DNA from: Prorocentrum cordatum
Lineage: Eukaryota; Sar; Dinophyceae; Prorocentrales; Prorocentraceae
Reading direction: 5' to 3'
DNA length: 64,000 nt
NCBI GenBank assembly: GCA_963575745.1
Contig: CAUYUJ010022526.1
Span: forward strand, 229,139-293,138
Each line of letters opens with the position of its first letter. Within the stretch, counting starts at the first letter, position 1. The notes beneath the pieces are model-generated. The model searched no databases, was not told where the DNA came from, and was given only the letters and a program-made list of their open reading frames with translations. Positions 19,867-30,114 of this stretch are shown here, piece after piece. Made by a program: the position numbers and the translations under genes.

Positions 19867-19977
19867 TAGAAGAGCTCAACCCAGAAACTGGCGAGCGTGA
19901 GGACGATCTCCCGTTTCGACCTCACCTCTGGCTGGGACGACTGAGGTTGCGATGCAGAAGTGACAGAATCGCCAGTG

Positions 19978-20363
19978 CGCTGCAACAGCCGCTGCAACAG
20001 CCGCTGCAACAGCCGCTGCAACAGCCGCTGCAACAGCCGCTGCAACAGCCGCTGCAACAGCCGCTGCAACAGCCGCTGCAACAGCCGCTGCACCAGCCGC
20101 TGCAACAGCCGCTGCAACAGCCGCTGCAGCAGCCGCTGCAACAGCCGCTGCAACAGCCGCTGCAACAGCCGCTGCAAAAGCCGCTGCAACAGCCGCTGCA
20201 ACAGCCGCTGCAACAGCCGATGCAACAGCCGCTGCAACAGCCGCTGCAACAGCCGCTGCAACAGCCGCTGCAACAGCCGCTGCAACAGCCGCTGCAACAG
20301 CCGCTGCAACAGCCGCTGCAACAGCCGCCGCAACAGCCGCTGCAACAGCCGCTGCAACAGCCC
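19978..20363. repeat. 12-bp minisatellite, array 5 (longest)
   Basis: About 32 near-identical CAACAGCCGCTG units with single-base variants (CACCAG, CAAAAG, CCGATG). Flanked by GCAGAAGTGACAGAATCGCC, which also precedes array 3. Confidence 0.97.
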
Positions 20364-20630
20364 GGACCCCTTCCCATCCCCATCGAAACCTCTGCAGCGA
20401 TCTCATCCGAAAGCTTTGGGGATCTCTCTCTCCCTCTCTCTGTCTCCCTCGTCTCCGTAGCTGTCGGCTCGACCCCCTGCGCTGCCCGCGCGCCGCGCGC
20501 GCTGGCAATGGTGGGCAAGGGCGCCAAGGGCAAGGGCAACGTCGCGCGCAAGGGCAAGGGCAAAGGGCGCCAGGTCAGAGCAGCCAAATCTGGGCTAGCT
20601 GTAGTACCCCTCCCCTGTCTGATAAGAGCT

Positions 20631-20930
20631 CCCATGGAGCTCTAACATGCCATGTTAGAGCTCCCAATGGGGCTCTAACGTGGCAGGTTAGATGATGTTC
20701 GAGCTACATTGGAGCTCTAACATGCCATGTTAGAGCCCCCTGGGAGCACTAACATGCCATGTTAGAGCTCCCTGGGAGCTCTAACATGGCATGTTAGAGG
20801 GTGTTAGAGCTCCATTGGAGCTCTAACATACCACGTTAGAGCTCCCATGGAGATGATCATGGCATGCTAGAGGATGTTAGAGCCCCCAGGGAGCTCTGAC
20901 ATACCATGTTAGAGCTCCCATCTTCAGGTC
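20631..20930. repeat. GAGCTC palindrome field 3
   Basis: Eight to nine palindromes directly upstream of the longest ORF copy. As in copy 1, the last palindrome runs into CATCTTCAGGTCGGCAC. Confidence 0.95.
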
Positions 20931-20945
20931 GGCACCTGGGAGTAC

Positions 20946-22854
20946 TTGCTCAACCAGCGCAAAGGCTTGCGGAGCCAGAGGGAGCGGTGCGAGTTGAATA
21001 TAAAGTTAGCGCGTCAGGAGGGCGAACACGATGAGGCGTTGGATCATGAACGCCGCCTGCGCTGGGTCAAACATAAGCAGCATCAGTTGGACAATGACGG
21101 CATGGTGATCTTCGACCGCCCTGGAGTCTGGGAGGGCCAGGAGAGACCCTACGGATGCCTGGACGCGACCGCACGCAGGCAGTTGAGCGATGAGGAGATC
21201 AGGTGGAACACTCAGATGATAGACTGGGATTGTTGGAACCCGCCAGGGGCGACTGGGATCGAAGACTGTGCACGGTGCCGCTGGGATCTGCAGCGGTGGG
21301 TGAGGCAGCAGCGGCGCCTGTCAAACGCCCAGAGTCGCCAGAGAGAGGCGTCGCCGCGCCAGCGCCAGTTGGCTGCAACAACGTCGTCAAGCGGGAGGCG
21401 AGAGGCAGCGACAGCTCGTGAGGGCGCACGCGCTAGTGGCCCGCCGATGGCGGCGAGGAGCGGGCTCAGGCTGACGGAGCTTCCGTCGGAGGCCGACAGA
21501 ACGCGGGCCCAGGCCGAGCAGTCGGGTGATCCGCGCCACACGATTGTGATCTCCGACGGCGACTCCCCCCGAGAGGCTGGTGACCGTGCCCGTAGAGGCA
21601 GAGGGCGCGCCCGCAGCACGGCGCGGGATGCTCCTGTTGCGGCACGGACACGGCCAGAAAGCCATGCACGGCGCGGGATGGGTGCTCCTCTCACATCTCC
21701 GCTTCGGCAGGAGGAGGATGATTGGAGACAAAAAGACCCCGTGGGCCAAGCACGCGCCAGCGAAGAGGGTCAGTGACACGCCCGCGGAGGGCCAGCCTTT
21801 TCCGAAACGGATGCCCTCCCGCCCGCCACGGCCAATCGATTCATCGGGCAGGGTCGCGCCGCCGCCGCCGCCGATGACGAGAGAGCAGCTGCGACAAGAG
21901 GCGGACCACTACAAGCCCGAGCCAGAGCGAGCGCGGCAGGAACACATGGAGGCTGAGGAGCGGCGCCAGCTCTTATCCCAGGCTCCACGTGGGTCAGCCG
22001 CACGGGCGACGACGGCTTCTTCTGCCACCGTGATGAAGCACAGCGAGGAGCCTATCGAGCGCGGGAAACTTCTTGCGCGGCAGGCGGAACAGACGACGAA
22101 GAATGCCCGCATAGCTGCAAGAGCCACGTCAGCCTTCCCACTACGTGCAAAGGTCGGTCAGACGGCGGAGCAGTCCAAAGGTTACAAGTCCATCGCCAAG
22201 TTGCCCCCCGAGGAGGCCGCAGTCGTCGAGCAGAGCAAGCCGAAGCGCCTTCCACCCTTTGTTTTGTCGTCCCCGCACGAGGCCATTCCCGTGTTCCACA
22301 AGGACTGGACGCTGGTCGAGGACTGGTTGCTGGAATTAAAGCTGCGGGCAGAGAGGAACAATATGATACATGAGTACCTCCTAGCCGGCTTCCCCGCGTG
22401 GTACCCGAGCTCGGGAAACTCCATGTGGCCTCTGGTGCGATCGCACGACTTCTGCACCTTTCACCCTATCCAAGCTGTAACAGCGGAAGCGGGCCCTGGC
22501 TGCGTCGTGAAGGAGGCGTCCACCGTGGAGAAAGGAGACATCGTCTTCTGCCTGGTGCAACCGGTGCACCAATACTACGCGCACATTGTGATTAAGGCAG
22601 AGTGGGACTTCCACAGGCGCGAGTACAAGTACTGGATCGGCGGCATCAGGCAGTACATCAATGGCTATTGTTTCAGGGAGCACATATTCGGGATCCTCGT
22701 GGACGTGCAGGTGCAGTACCATGGCAACTACTACAGTCGCCCGCACCCAAAAACGCTGTACGACAGAGTCGCGCCCATTTATTACACGAACCCTGACGAG
22801 GCAATGCAACTCTGTGAGCCTTGGTGGGAGGAGCCCGCGTCTGGGAGCAGCTGA
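20946..22854 (+). pseudogene. composite-element ORF with S24/S26-protease-like C-terminus (longest copy)
   Basis: Two overlapping frames (to 21776, and on to 22854) together encode about 630 residues; the shift lies near 21765. The N-terminal third matches the other copies but has no ATG (TTG in place). The middle is Arg/Glu-rich and disordered. The C-terminal third is ordered: SSGNSMWPLVRSHD matches the GxSMxP catalytic-serine motif of LexA/signal-peptidase folds (Ser codon 22420-22422). It is followed by VEKGDIVFCLVQ and YYAHIVIKAEWDFHRREY, where a lysine would be the dyad base, and by CFREHIFGILVDV. A self-cleaving or processing protease is a reasonable guess. It lies between palindrome field 3 and the 2.2-kb satellite. 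Confidence 0.6.
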
Positions 22855-23290
22855 CAGCTTGCGCAGACTGTCACAGTAAATCGCGGGGCCTCTCCGAGCG
22901 CGCTTCTGGTAGACTGCAACAGTCGATTGCGACGCGCCAGTTCTGGTTTAGGCATTGCTTCTGTCAGCGCCAGTGCTCGCTCGACCTGCACAGATGCGCC
23001 TCTCGGATGAGCCCTGCCTTCCGCTATGCAACAGATACGCATACAATTCGAGTACGCGGCACCTTCGCACACATTTCGAGTGGGCTCGTGGGCGGCTAGC
23101 ACGACTGCTGAACACCGAAAGTTCTCGAGCGCCTGACCCAGTCGGCGAAGTGCTTCCAGTCGCGTCGGGTGGTGACTGTCTGTCAGATACCCTTCGGCGC
23201 GAGTGACCTGAAGTTTGCCTTATACTGTAACAGTGGCACGCCTGTGCGGCCGCCCGCATACGCTTTGACGCTGTGCGGACTGGGTTTGTC
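22855..23290. repeat. 3' tail of the composite element, copy 1
   Basis: Homologous to 16230-16690. Contains the same CTTCTGGTAGACTGCAACAG and GTCGCGTCGGGTGGTGACTG segments, and ends where the palindromic satellite starts. Confidence 0.85.
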
Positions 23291-23292
23291 TT

Positions 23293-25453
23293 GTTAGAGC
23301 ATGCTATGTTAGAGCTCCCTTGGAGCTCTAACAAGCCATGTTAGAGCTCCCACGGAGCTCTAACATACCATGTTAGAGCTCCCAGGGAGCTCTAACATAC
23401 TGGAACATGCTATGTTATAGCTCCGTTGGAGCTCTAACATACCATGTTAGAGCTCCCGGGGAGCTCCCACTGAGCTCTAACATGCTATGTCAAAGCTCCG
23501 TTGGAGCTCTGTATTTTAGAGCTCCCAGGGAGTTCTAACATGGGAGCTCTAATATAGCATGTTAGAGCTCCCTGGGAGCTCTAACAAAGTATAACATGTT
23601 ATGTTAGAGCTCCGTTGGAGCTCTAACAAGCCATGTTAGAGCTCCCACGGAGCTCTAACATACCATGTTCGAGCTTCCAGGGAGCTTTAACATAATATAA
23701 CATGCTATGTTAGAGCTCCATTGAAGCTCTAACATACGATGTCAGAGCTCCCAGGGAGCTCTAACTTGCCATGTTAGGGCTCCCAGGGAGCTCTAACATA
23801 CTCGAACATGCTATGTTAGAGCTCCGTTGGGGCTCTAACGTGCCATGTTCGAGCTCCCAGGGAGCTCCCACTGAGCTCTAACATGCTACGTTAAAGCTCC
23901 GTTGGAGCTCGGTATTTTAGAGTTCCCAGGGAGCTCTAACATGGGAGCTCTAATATAGCATGTTAGAGCTCCCAGGGAGCTCTAACATACTCGAACATGC
24001 TATGTCTAGCTCCGTTGGAGCTCTAACAAGCCATGCTAGAGCTCCGCACGGTAGCTCTAACACACCATGTTAGAGCTCCCAGGGAGCTCTAACATACTGG
24101 AAGATGCTATGTTAGAGCTCCGTTGGAGCTCTAACATGCCATGTTAGAGCTCCCACGGAGCTCTAACATAGCATGTTAGAGCTCCCAGGGGGGCTCGAAC
24201 ATACTGGAACATGCTATGTTAGAGCTCAGTTGGAGCTCTAACGAGCCATGTTAGAGCTCCCACGAAGCTCGAACATACCATGTTAGAGCTGTCAAGGAGC
24301 TCTAACATACTGGAAAATGCGATGTTAGAGCTCCGTTGGAGCTCTAACATACCATGTTAGAGCTCCCACGGAGCTCTAACATACCAGGTCAGAGCTCCCA
24401 GGGAGCTCGAACATACCGGAACATGCTATGCTAGAGCTCCGTTGGAGCTCTAACATACTCGGACATGCTATGTTAGAGCTCCGTTGGAGCTCTAACAAGC
24501 CATGTTAGAGCTCCCACGGAGCTCTAACATGGCATGTTGGAGCTCCCAGGGAGCTCTAGCATACTCGAACTTGCTATGTTAGAGCTCCGTTGGAGCTCTA
24601 ACAGCCATGTTAGAGCTCCAACCACGGAGCTCTAACTATCAATTGTTAGGGCTCCCACGGAGCTCCTAACGATACCCATTTTATGAGTTCTCCCGATGGG
24701 CTCTAACTACTCTAACAACCTGCTATGTTAGAGCCCCCTTGGAGGCTCTAACTAAAAGCATGTTTTAGAGCTCCCAGGGAGCTCTAACATACGATGTTAG
24801 CGCTCCCAGGGAGCTCTAACACAATATAACCTGCTATGTTAGAGCTCCATTGGAGCTCTAACATACGATGTTAGAGCTCCCAGGGAGCTCGACATGCCAT
24901 GTTAGAGCTCCCACGGAGCTCTAACATACCATTTTTAGAAGCTCCCAGGGCGCTCTAACATACTGGAACATGCTATTGTTAGAGCTCGTGGGGTGCTAAC
25001 AATTGCCCTATGTTACGCTACCCACGGAGCTCTAACATACCATGTTAGAGCTCCCAGGGAGCTCTAACATACTGGAACATGCTATGTTAGAGCTCCGTTG
25101 GAGCGCTAACAAACCATGTTCGAGCTCCCGCGGAGATCTAACATACCAGGTCAGAGCTCCCAGGGGGCTCTAACATACTGGAACATGCTATGTTAGAGCT
25201 CCGCTGGAGCTCCAACATACCATGTTAGAGCTCCCACGGAGCTCTAACATACCATGTTAGAGCTCCCAGGGAGCTCTAACATACTGGAACATGCTATGTT
25301 AGAGCTCCGTTGGGGCTCTAACATACCATGTTAGAGCCCCCACGGAACTCTAACACATACTCGAACATGCTATGTTAGAGCCCCCTTGGAGCTCTAACAA
25401 GCCATGTTACAGCTCCCACGGTGCTCTAGCATACCATGTTAGAGCTCCCAGGG
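23293..25453. repeat. palindromic satellite with 106-bp higher-order period
   Basis: About 20 repeats of a three-part unit. Each part is a palindrome TTAGAGCTCC-core-GGAGCTCTAA; the core triplets run GTT, CAC, CAG in order, with spacers of the AACAAGCCATG, AACATACCATG and AACATACTGGAACATGCTATG types (parts of 32, 32 and 42 bp). The ATGCTATG spacer recurs at 106-bp steps, for example 23594, 23700, 23806 and 24208, 24314, 24420. Some units have lost a part, and 24600-25010 is more diverged. No protein-like frame. Confidence 0.95.
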
Positions 25454-25493
25454 TCCCAAGAAGGCCTCACGACTGCCCAGAATGGCTCCCAAA

Positions 25494-25638
25494 ACGGCTT
25501 CCGACGGCGTCAGACCGACCAGGCACGCCCACAGACGGCCAAAGATAGGGGACCACATGCGAACCCTACCCCTGCCCCCCACGATTTCTGAGGGGGAGAG
25601 TGGGGTTCTCTTCGTTCGGGAGCTCCCGAGCTCGATCC
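25494..25638. repeat. 145-bp dispersed repeat, copy 1
   Basis: Nearly identical to 28725-28868. Contains GCGTCAGACCGACCAGGCA, CCAAAGATAGGGGACCACAT and CACGATTTCTGAGGGGGAG, and ends in the palindrome GGGAGCTCCC. Confidence 0.95.
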
Positions 25639-26020
25639 ATGGATTTGGCGACCGCGCGCCAAATCCATGGATCCCTAATCCATGTTTGCGCGTCCCCGAT
25701 CATCTTCTTCTTTCTCCCCCGCGTGTTCTCCGAAGGGTTTCCACAATGGTTCGGGGAACACGCTGTCCGATAGCTTGACCGAGCTCTTGCAGGGGGCGGC
25801 GATGATTCGCCGTAGGCGTCTTCGATCCGCCGCACCCCTTATAAAGGGTATTAGGGCTTCTCACAGTGGCGTTTGACAGATGCGCGAACGCCTCACCTGA
25901 TCCGTAAGGGCTTCGCCCCTTGCCACCAGCCCCCCTCTCCTAAAAGGGGATTTGCCAGACCTGTGTTGGGATGACTGGACGCTGACGTGAAGCAATGTCG
26001 GGACTTCACGCGAGGGCGAA
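25639..26020. other. gene-free stretch
   Basis: Contains the palindromic pair TTTGGCGACCGCGCGCCAAA with flanking ATCCATGG copies (25636-25672). No protein-like frame. Confidence 0.5.
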
Positions 26021-26026
26021 TATTAA

Positions 26027-26240
26027 TTTACGAGGGTTTATGGTTTCAGTGGCACGGATACGCAGTAATTTACGATGGTTTATGGCTTCGGAGACGCGAG
26101 TATTGCATACTTTTGTAGGGTTTGTGGCCTCGGGGACCTGCCTATTGAATACATTACAAGGGATTATGTCCTCGGTGGCGCGAACATGGAATAACTTACG
26201 AGGGTTTATGATTTTGAGGATGCGAATATCGCATATTGAA
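26027..26240. repeat. 42-bp tandem repeat, cluster 1
   Basis: TTTACGAGGGTTTATGG-type starts at 26027, 26069, 26112, 26154 and 26196, each followed by CTTCGGGGACGCGAATATTG-like sequence. A second cluster lies at 27869-28030. Confidence 0.9.
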
Positions 26241-26277
26241 ATGGCCTCCGGCCAGTGCCGCCGATCCGGGGCACTCC

Positions 26278-26346
26278 GGATGATGATGATGATGATGATG
26301 ATGACGATGATGATGATGATGCTGATGATGATGATGATGCTGATGT

Positions 26347-26411
<65 letters not shown>

Positions 26412-26414
26412 ACG
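26278..26414. repeat. GAT triplet array
   Basis: About 45 GAT units with GCT and GAC variants. The Met-, Asp- or Ile-rich frames are artefacts. Confidence 0.97.
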
Positions 26415-27240
26415 ATGACGGATTGACGGAAATCGACACTAACGCATACAATCGATTGCATAGCATCAGCTATGTGAGGCTTCCTTGATCACTGCGTCAT
26501 GTAATTGGTCTGCTAATGGCCTGATCGCAAAGTGGGCATATGTGGTGAAGCGGAGCAAATTCATCCGTTGCATTCGTCGTATCATCGTGTATGCATGATC
26601 GATCTATCAGGTTCGCCATCATCACATAGAATAGTCTATATGGTATTAAAAAAATTGAGTGGGGGGGGATGGGTGCATCGATGCTCGTGTCGATCGTAGG
26701 TAAGTCATCTGTGCGTCGTGCGGTTGCGGAGGTATGATGGGGCAGGTAGGAGGCCCAGAAGTTTTGTCATGGCTGACCTGATTTCGTCTGTGTGGTGTGG
26801 TGATGGGGTGCTGATGCTGATATTGCTGATGCTGATGATGATGCTGATGCTGATGCTGGTGATGGTGATGGTGGTTGTGATGGTGATTAAGATGTGGCGC
26901 CCGGGACTGTCCAGGATCGCTCTCGGGATTGCCCGTCACCGCGTCTGGCACCGCGCAGGACCCCGCCCAGGACGACCGGGACGGGCCGGGAGCGCCCGGG
27001 ACCGCTCGGGACATCCAAGAGCGCGTTCCATTCCGGGGAGGTGCCCGGGGGTTCCGGGGAGGAGTTCCGATGGAGGGTCCTGGGGAGGGTCCCGGGACGG
27101 TCTCGAGGAGGGTCCTGGGGAGGGTCCTGGGACGGGTCCCGTCCGATCTGGGGAAGGTCTCGGATACCCTCCCGAACATACTCGGGATGGGGAAATCAAT
27201 AAGAAAAGGGGTTCCCCAGGGTGGCGGGCGGGACAAGTCA
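26415..27240. other. gene-free stretch with GCTGAT and GGGTCC repeats
   Basis: Unique AT-richer sequence to 26800, a GCTGAT array at 26810-26890, then degenerate GGAGGGTCCTGGGGAGGGTCC repeats to about 27170. The long minus-strand frame across it is Pro/Arg/His-rich and not protein-like. Confidence 0.6.
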
Positions 27241-27309
27241 ATTAAATGGTCGGTTAAAAACGTTTTTCTTCCCTCCCTCCCCCCTCCTTTCCTTTCCCGG
27301 CAGACCCAC

Positions 27310-27800
27310 CCCGGCCACACCCTTTGGGGGGGTCCTTGGGGGCGAGTTGGGGCCTCTTGGGGGCGTCTAGGGGCCTCCTGGGGGCCTCCCGGTCGTCTTG
27401 GGCCCTTCTCGGGCCGTCTTGGAGCCCTTTTGGGCGCCTCTTGGGCCCGTCCTGGGTCCCTCTTGCGCCGTCTTGGGGGCCTCCTGGGCCTGCGTAAGCC
27501 CTTCTTAGGCCGCCTTGGAGCCTTTTTCAGGGCCCCTTTGGCCGTTGTGGACACTGTGACGGCCCAAGAGGCGAACATGCTAAACATGTAGGTTTCCCTA
27601 TGAGGGAAATCGATGATTTTGGCCGCTCGGGGCCCTTTTGGGTGACCTCTTGGGGGCCTCTGGGGGCGTCTTGGCGGCCTCTTGGGCTGTCTTGGGTTCA
27701 TATTCGGCGTCTTGAATGGTTTTTTGGGCGATCCAGAAACGTCTTGGCCCGTCTTGGCGGCTTCTTGGACACGTTTGGGCCCGTTTTGGCCAACCGAACC
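27310..27800. repeat. AAGA-phased tract, inverted (TCTTGG form)
   Basis: GGGCCTCTTGGGGGCGTCTTGG pattern, the reverse complement of the AAGA tracts, with about 10-12 bases between TCTT cores. Interrupted at 27530-27610 by unique sequence. Confidence 0.8.
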
Positions 27801-27868
27801 CCGACCAACCGAACCCAATCTGTGGACCCCCCCCCCTACCCCGGCAGAGCCCCCCCGGCCCCCCCCTC

Positions 27869-28030
27869 TTTACGAGGGTTTGTGGCCTTGGGGACGCAAG
27901 CGCTGTGTAATTTACAAATGAGTATTGGGACACGAATATTACTTAGTTTGCGAGGGTGTAGTGCCTCGGGGGCGCGAATACGGTGTAATTAAATAGGGAT
28001 TATGGCTTCGGGGACGCGAATCTCATTTGT
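27869..28030. repeat. 42-bp tandem repeat, cluster 2
   Basis: Starts at 27869, 27911, 27947 and 27989 (TTTACGAGGGTTTGTGGCC and variants), homologous to cluster 1 about 1.8 kb away. Confidence 0.85.
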
Positions 28031-28423
28031 TTTTACGTTTCCCACGCCCCTCCAGAAATTCAGACAACACGATCTGGGCGTGGTAAAAATGCTGGTGTGG
28101 GGCTCCCCCCCTCGCGCGTTCAGCAACAATTTGCAGTAGGAAGCAGAAAGCAGGACTGCAATATTGGAGACTTGAAAGTGGAACCTGTGCAGGGAGCATG
28201 AAAGCCTAATCTTCGCAGCCTGATGGCCCCGCAAGGGGGCCGGCGGATCCATCCTATCCGTCTAAGCCCTAATTCCTCCACTGTGCCAGGGGTCTCCGCG
28301 CGGCTTGCTTGCGTTTCCAACGGCTGCACGTTGATTGACCGCCGGAACTTTGGCTTAGCGTGTTGCTCTGCCGGTCTCGCCCGCCCTCCTTCGCTGTGCC
28401 AGAGTTGCCGATAAAAAAATGCT

Positions 28424-28531
28424 TCATGGACCGTGTGGCATGCAAACAACCCGCCCCTTAAAAAACCATGTGAATCATCGATGTCCCTTTGGTTTGTGAC
28501 TGATGTTGGTATCTGCTGCTTTTCGGCCTTC
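28424..28531. repeat. 108-bp dispersed repeat, copy 1
   Basis: Matches 29813-29920 closely (GGACCGTGTGGCATGCAAAC, CCCTTTGGTTTGTGACTGAT, GATGTTGGTATCTGCTGC). In both places it ends at TTTCGGCCTT; here an AAGA tract follows at once, in the other copy the tract is more decayed. Confidence 0.93.
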
Positions 28532-28539
28532 CGATGGCC

Positions 28540-28724
28540 CAAGGCGGCCCAAGGGGCCCCCGAGATCGCCCGCAGAGAGCCCAGGAGGCCTCCAAGCTGG
28601 CCCCATGACGGCCGCAAAGGCCCCCAAGACGGCCCCAAGAGGGCCCCAAGACGGCCCAAGAGTCCTCCACGACGCCCAAGATCGCGTCCAAGACGGCCCC
28701 GAAGCGCCCCACGAAGGCCTCACC
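28540..28724. repeat. AAGA-phased tract (best preserved)
   Basis: Successive AAGA cores from about 28627 are 11, 11, 10, 11, 9 and 12 bases apart (mean about 10.7), in a CCCCAAGACGG background. Confidence 0.85.
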
Positions 28725-28868
28725 ACGGCTTCCACGGCGTCAGACCGACCAGGCATGCCCACAGACGGCCAAAGATAGGGGACCACATGCGAACCCTACC
28801 ACTACCCCCCACGATTTCTGAGGGGGAGGGTGGGATTCACTTCGTTCGGGAGCTCCCGAGCCCGATCC
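28725..28868. repeat. 145-bp dispersed repeat, copy 2
   Basis: Nearly identical to 25494-25638, again placed directly after an AAGA-type tract. Confidence 0.95.
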
Positions 28869-28939
28869 TGGCATGTTTCAGCGGCTGCGCATTGACGGTC
28901 CGGGTGGTGCCAGCAGAGTTAGATGAAAGTTGTTTTTTT

Positions 28940-29200
28940 CCCTACCTAGGCTCTGCCTAGAAGGGTTCTTACCGTGTTGGCTTAAAGGGCCGGGCAGTGT
29001 TCCACGCCCCGGGCGGTTCCCCCAGGATCCGCCCCGCGGTTCCCCCAGTGACGTTCCCTTAGCTTATCGTTGCTTATTCCCTACCCAGGCTCTGCCTAGA
29101 AGGGTTCTTACTGTGTATGCTTAAAGGGACGGGCAGTGTTGCCCGCCCCGGGCGGTTTCCCCAGGATCCGCCCCGCGGTTCCCCCAGTTGCGGCCCCTGG
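28940..29200. repeat. 139-bp tandem duplication
   Basis: Two copies beginning CCCTACC(T/C)AGGCTCTGCC at 28940 and 29079, sharing CTAGAAGGGTTCTTAC and CCAGGATCCGCCCCGCGG. Confidence 0.9.
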
Positions 29201-29204
29201 GTTC

Positions 29205-29738
29205 ACCCAGCTTAGCTTAGCTAAGCTTAGCTTATCTCATCTTAGCTTAGCTTAGCTTAGTTTAGCTTTGCCTAGCCTAGCCTAGCCTAGCTTGGCTTAG
29301 CTTAGCTGAGCTTACCTTAACTCAGCTTAACACAGCGCAGTATAGCGCAGCGCAGCATTAGCACAGCATAGTCTAGCATAGCATAGCATAGCCAATCATA
29401 TCATATCATATCATAGCATAGCATAGCTCGGCATATCATAGCATAGCATAGCAGCACAGCACAGCATAGCACATCATAACATAGCATAGCATTGCTTAGC
29501 ATAGCATTTCGCAGCATAGCATAGCATAGCACATCATACCATATCACACCATTACAACTTAAATCATAACATAACGCACCATAGCATAGCAGCATAGCAC
29601 ATCATAGCCTAGCCTAACCCAGCATAGCATTCGGCAGCATAACATAGCATCGCATAGCATACCATAGCATAACATAGCGTAGCATAGCACAGCATATCAT
29701 AGCATAACATAGCATAGCGCAGCACAGCATCCACTATT
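29205..29738. repeat. pentanucleotide satellite drifting from TAGCT to ATAGC
   Basis: About 530 bases of five-base units: first TTAGC/AGCTT (29205-29330), then CAGCG, then mainly CATAG (29345-29735), with ATCAT and ACACC variants. It is not the TTTAGGG telomere repeat. Confidence 0.93.
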
Positions 29739-29812
29739 GCTGCTGCTAATGTTGCTTTCCTAGAGGCTCCAACTCCTAGGTAGGGTCGCACTGGGATACT
29801 TAAAGAACTGCT

Positions 29813-29920
29813 TGATGGACCGTGTGGCATGCAAACAGATCGCCCCAACCAAATCATGTAAATAATTGGTGTCCCTTTGGTTTGTGACTGATGTTGGTAT
29901 CTGCTGCATTTCGGCCTTGA
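29813..29920. repeat. 108-bp dispersed repeat, copy 2
   Basis: See copy 1 at 28424; a small number of substitutions in the middle. Confidence 0.93.
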
Positions 29921-30114
29921 ACACTGGAGCAGAAACAAACAACGACGGCCAACATGGTTCTAAGGGAGTCCAGGATGGCCACAAGATGCCTCCGACACAG
30001 ATGCATCGAAGACGGCCCAAGATGTCCTCCAGACGGCCTCAGTGGCCCCCAACAGTATCTAATGGCCTTCGGCCCATCCCAGCACTGTGCCTGGGTTGTT
30101 GGTCTGGAGCCTAT

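Noticed and set aside
19641-20645. Long Gln/Pro/Leu, Ala/Val and Leu/Gln/Arg ORFs on both strands
   Set aside because: The 12-bp unit has no stop in any frame; openness here is no evidence of coding.
23293-25453. CRISPR-like array
   Set aside because: Repeats are palindromic and spacers are themselves a few recurring sequences rather than unique; the genome is eukaryotic.
26646-27818. 390-codon minus-strand ORF
   Set aside because: Pro/Arg/Gly/His composition from AAGA-phased and GGGTCC repeats, with no domain or codon signal.
29205-29738. Telomeric or subtelomeric repeat
   Set aside because: Units are TAGCT and ATAGC pentamers, not the TTTAGGG heptamer expected in dinoflagellates.
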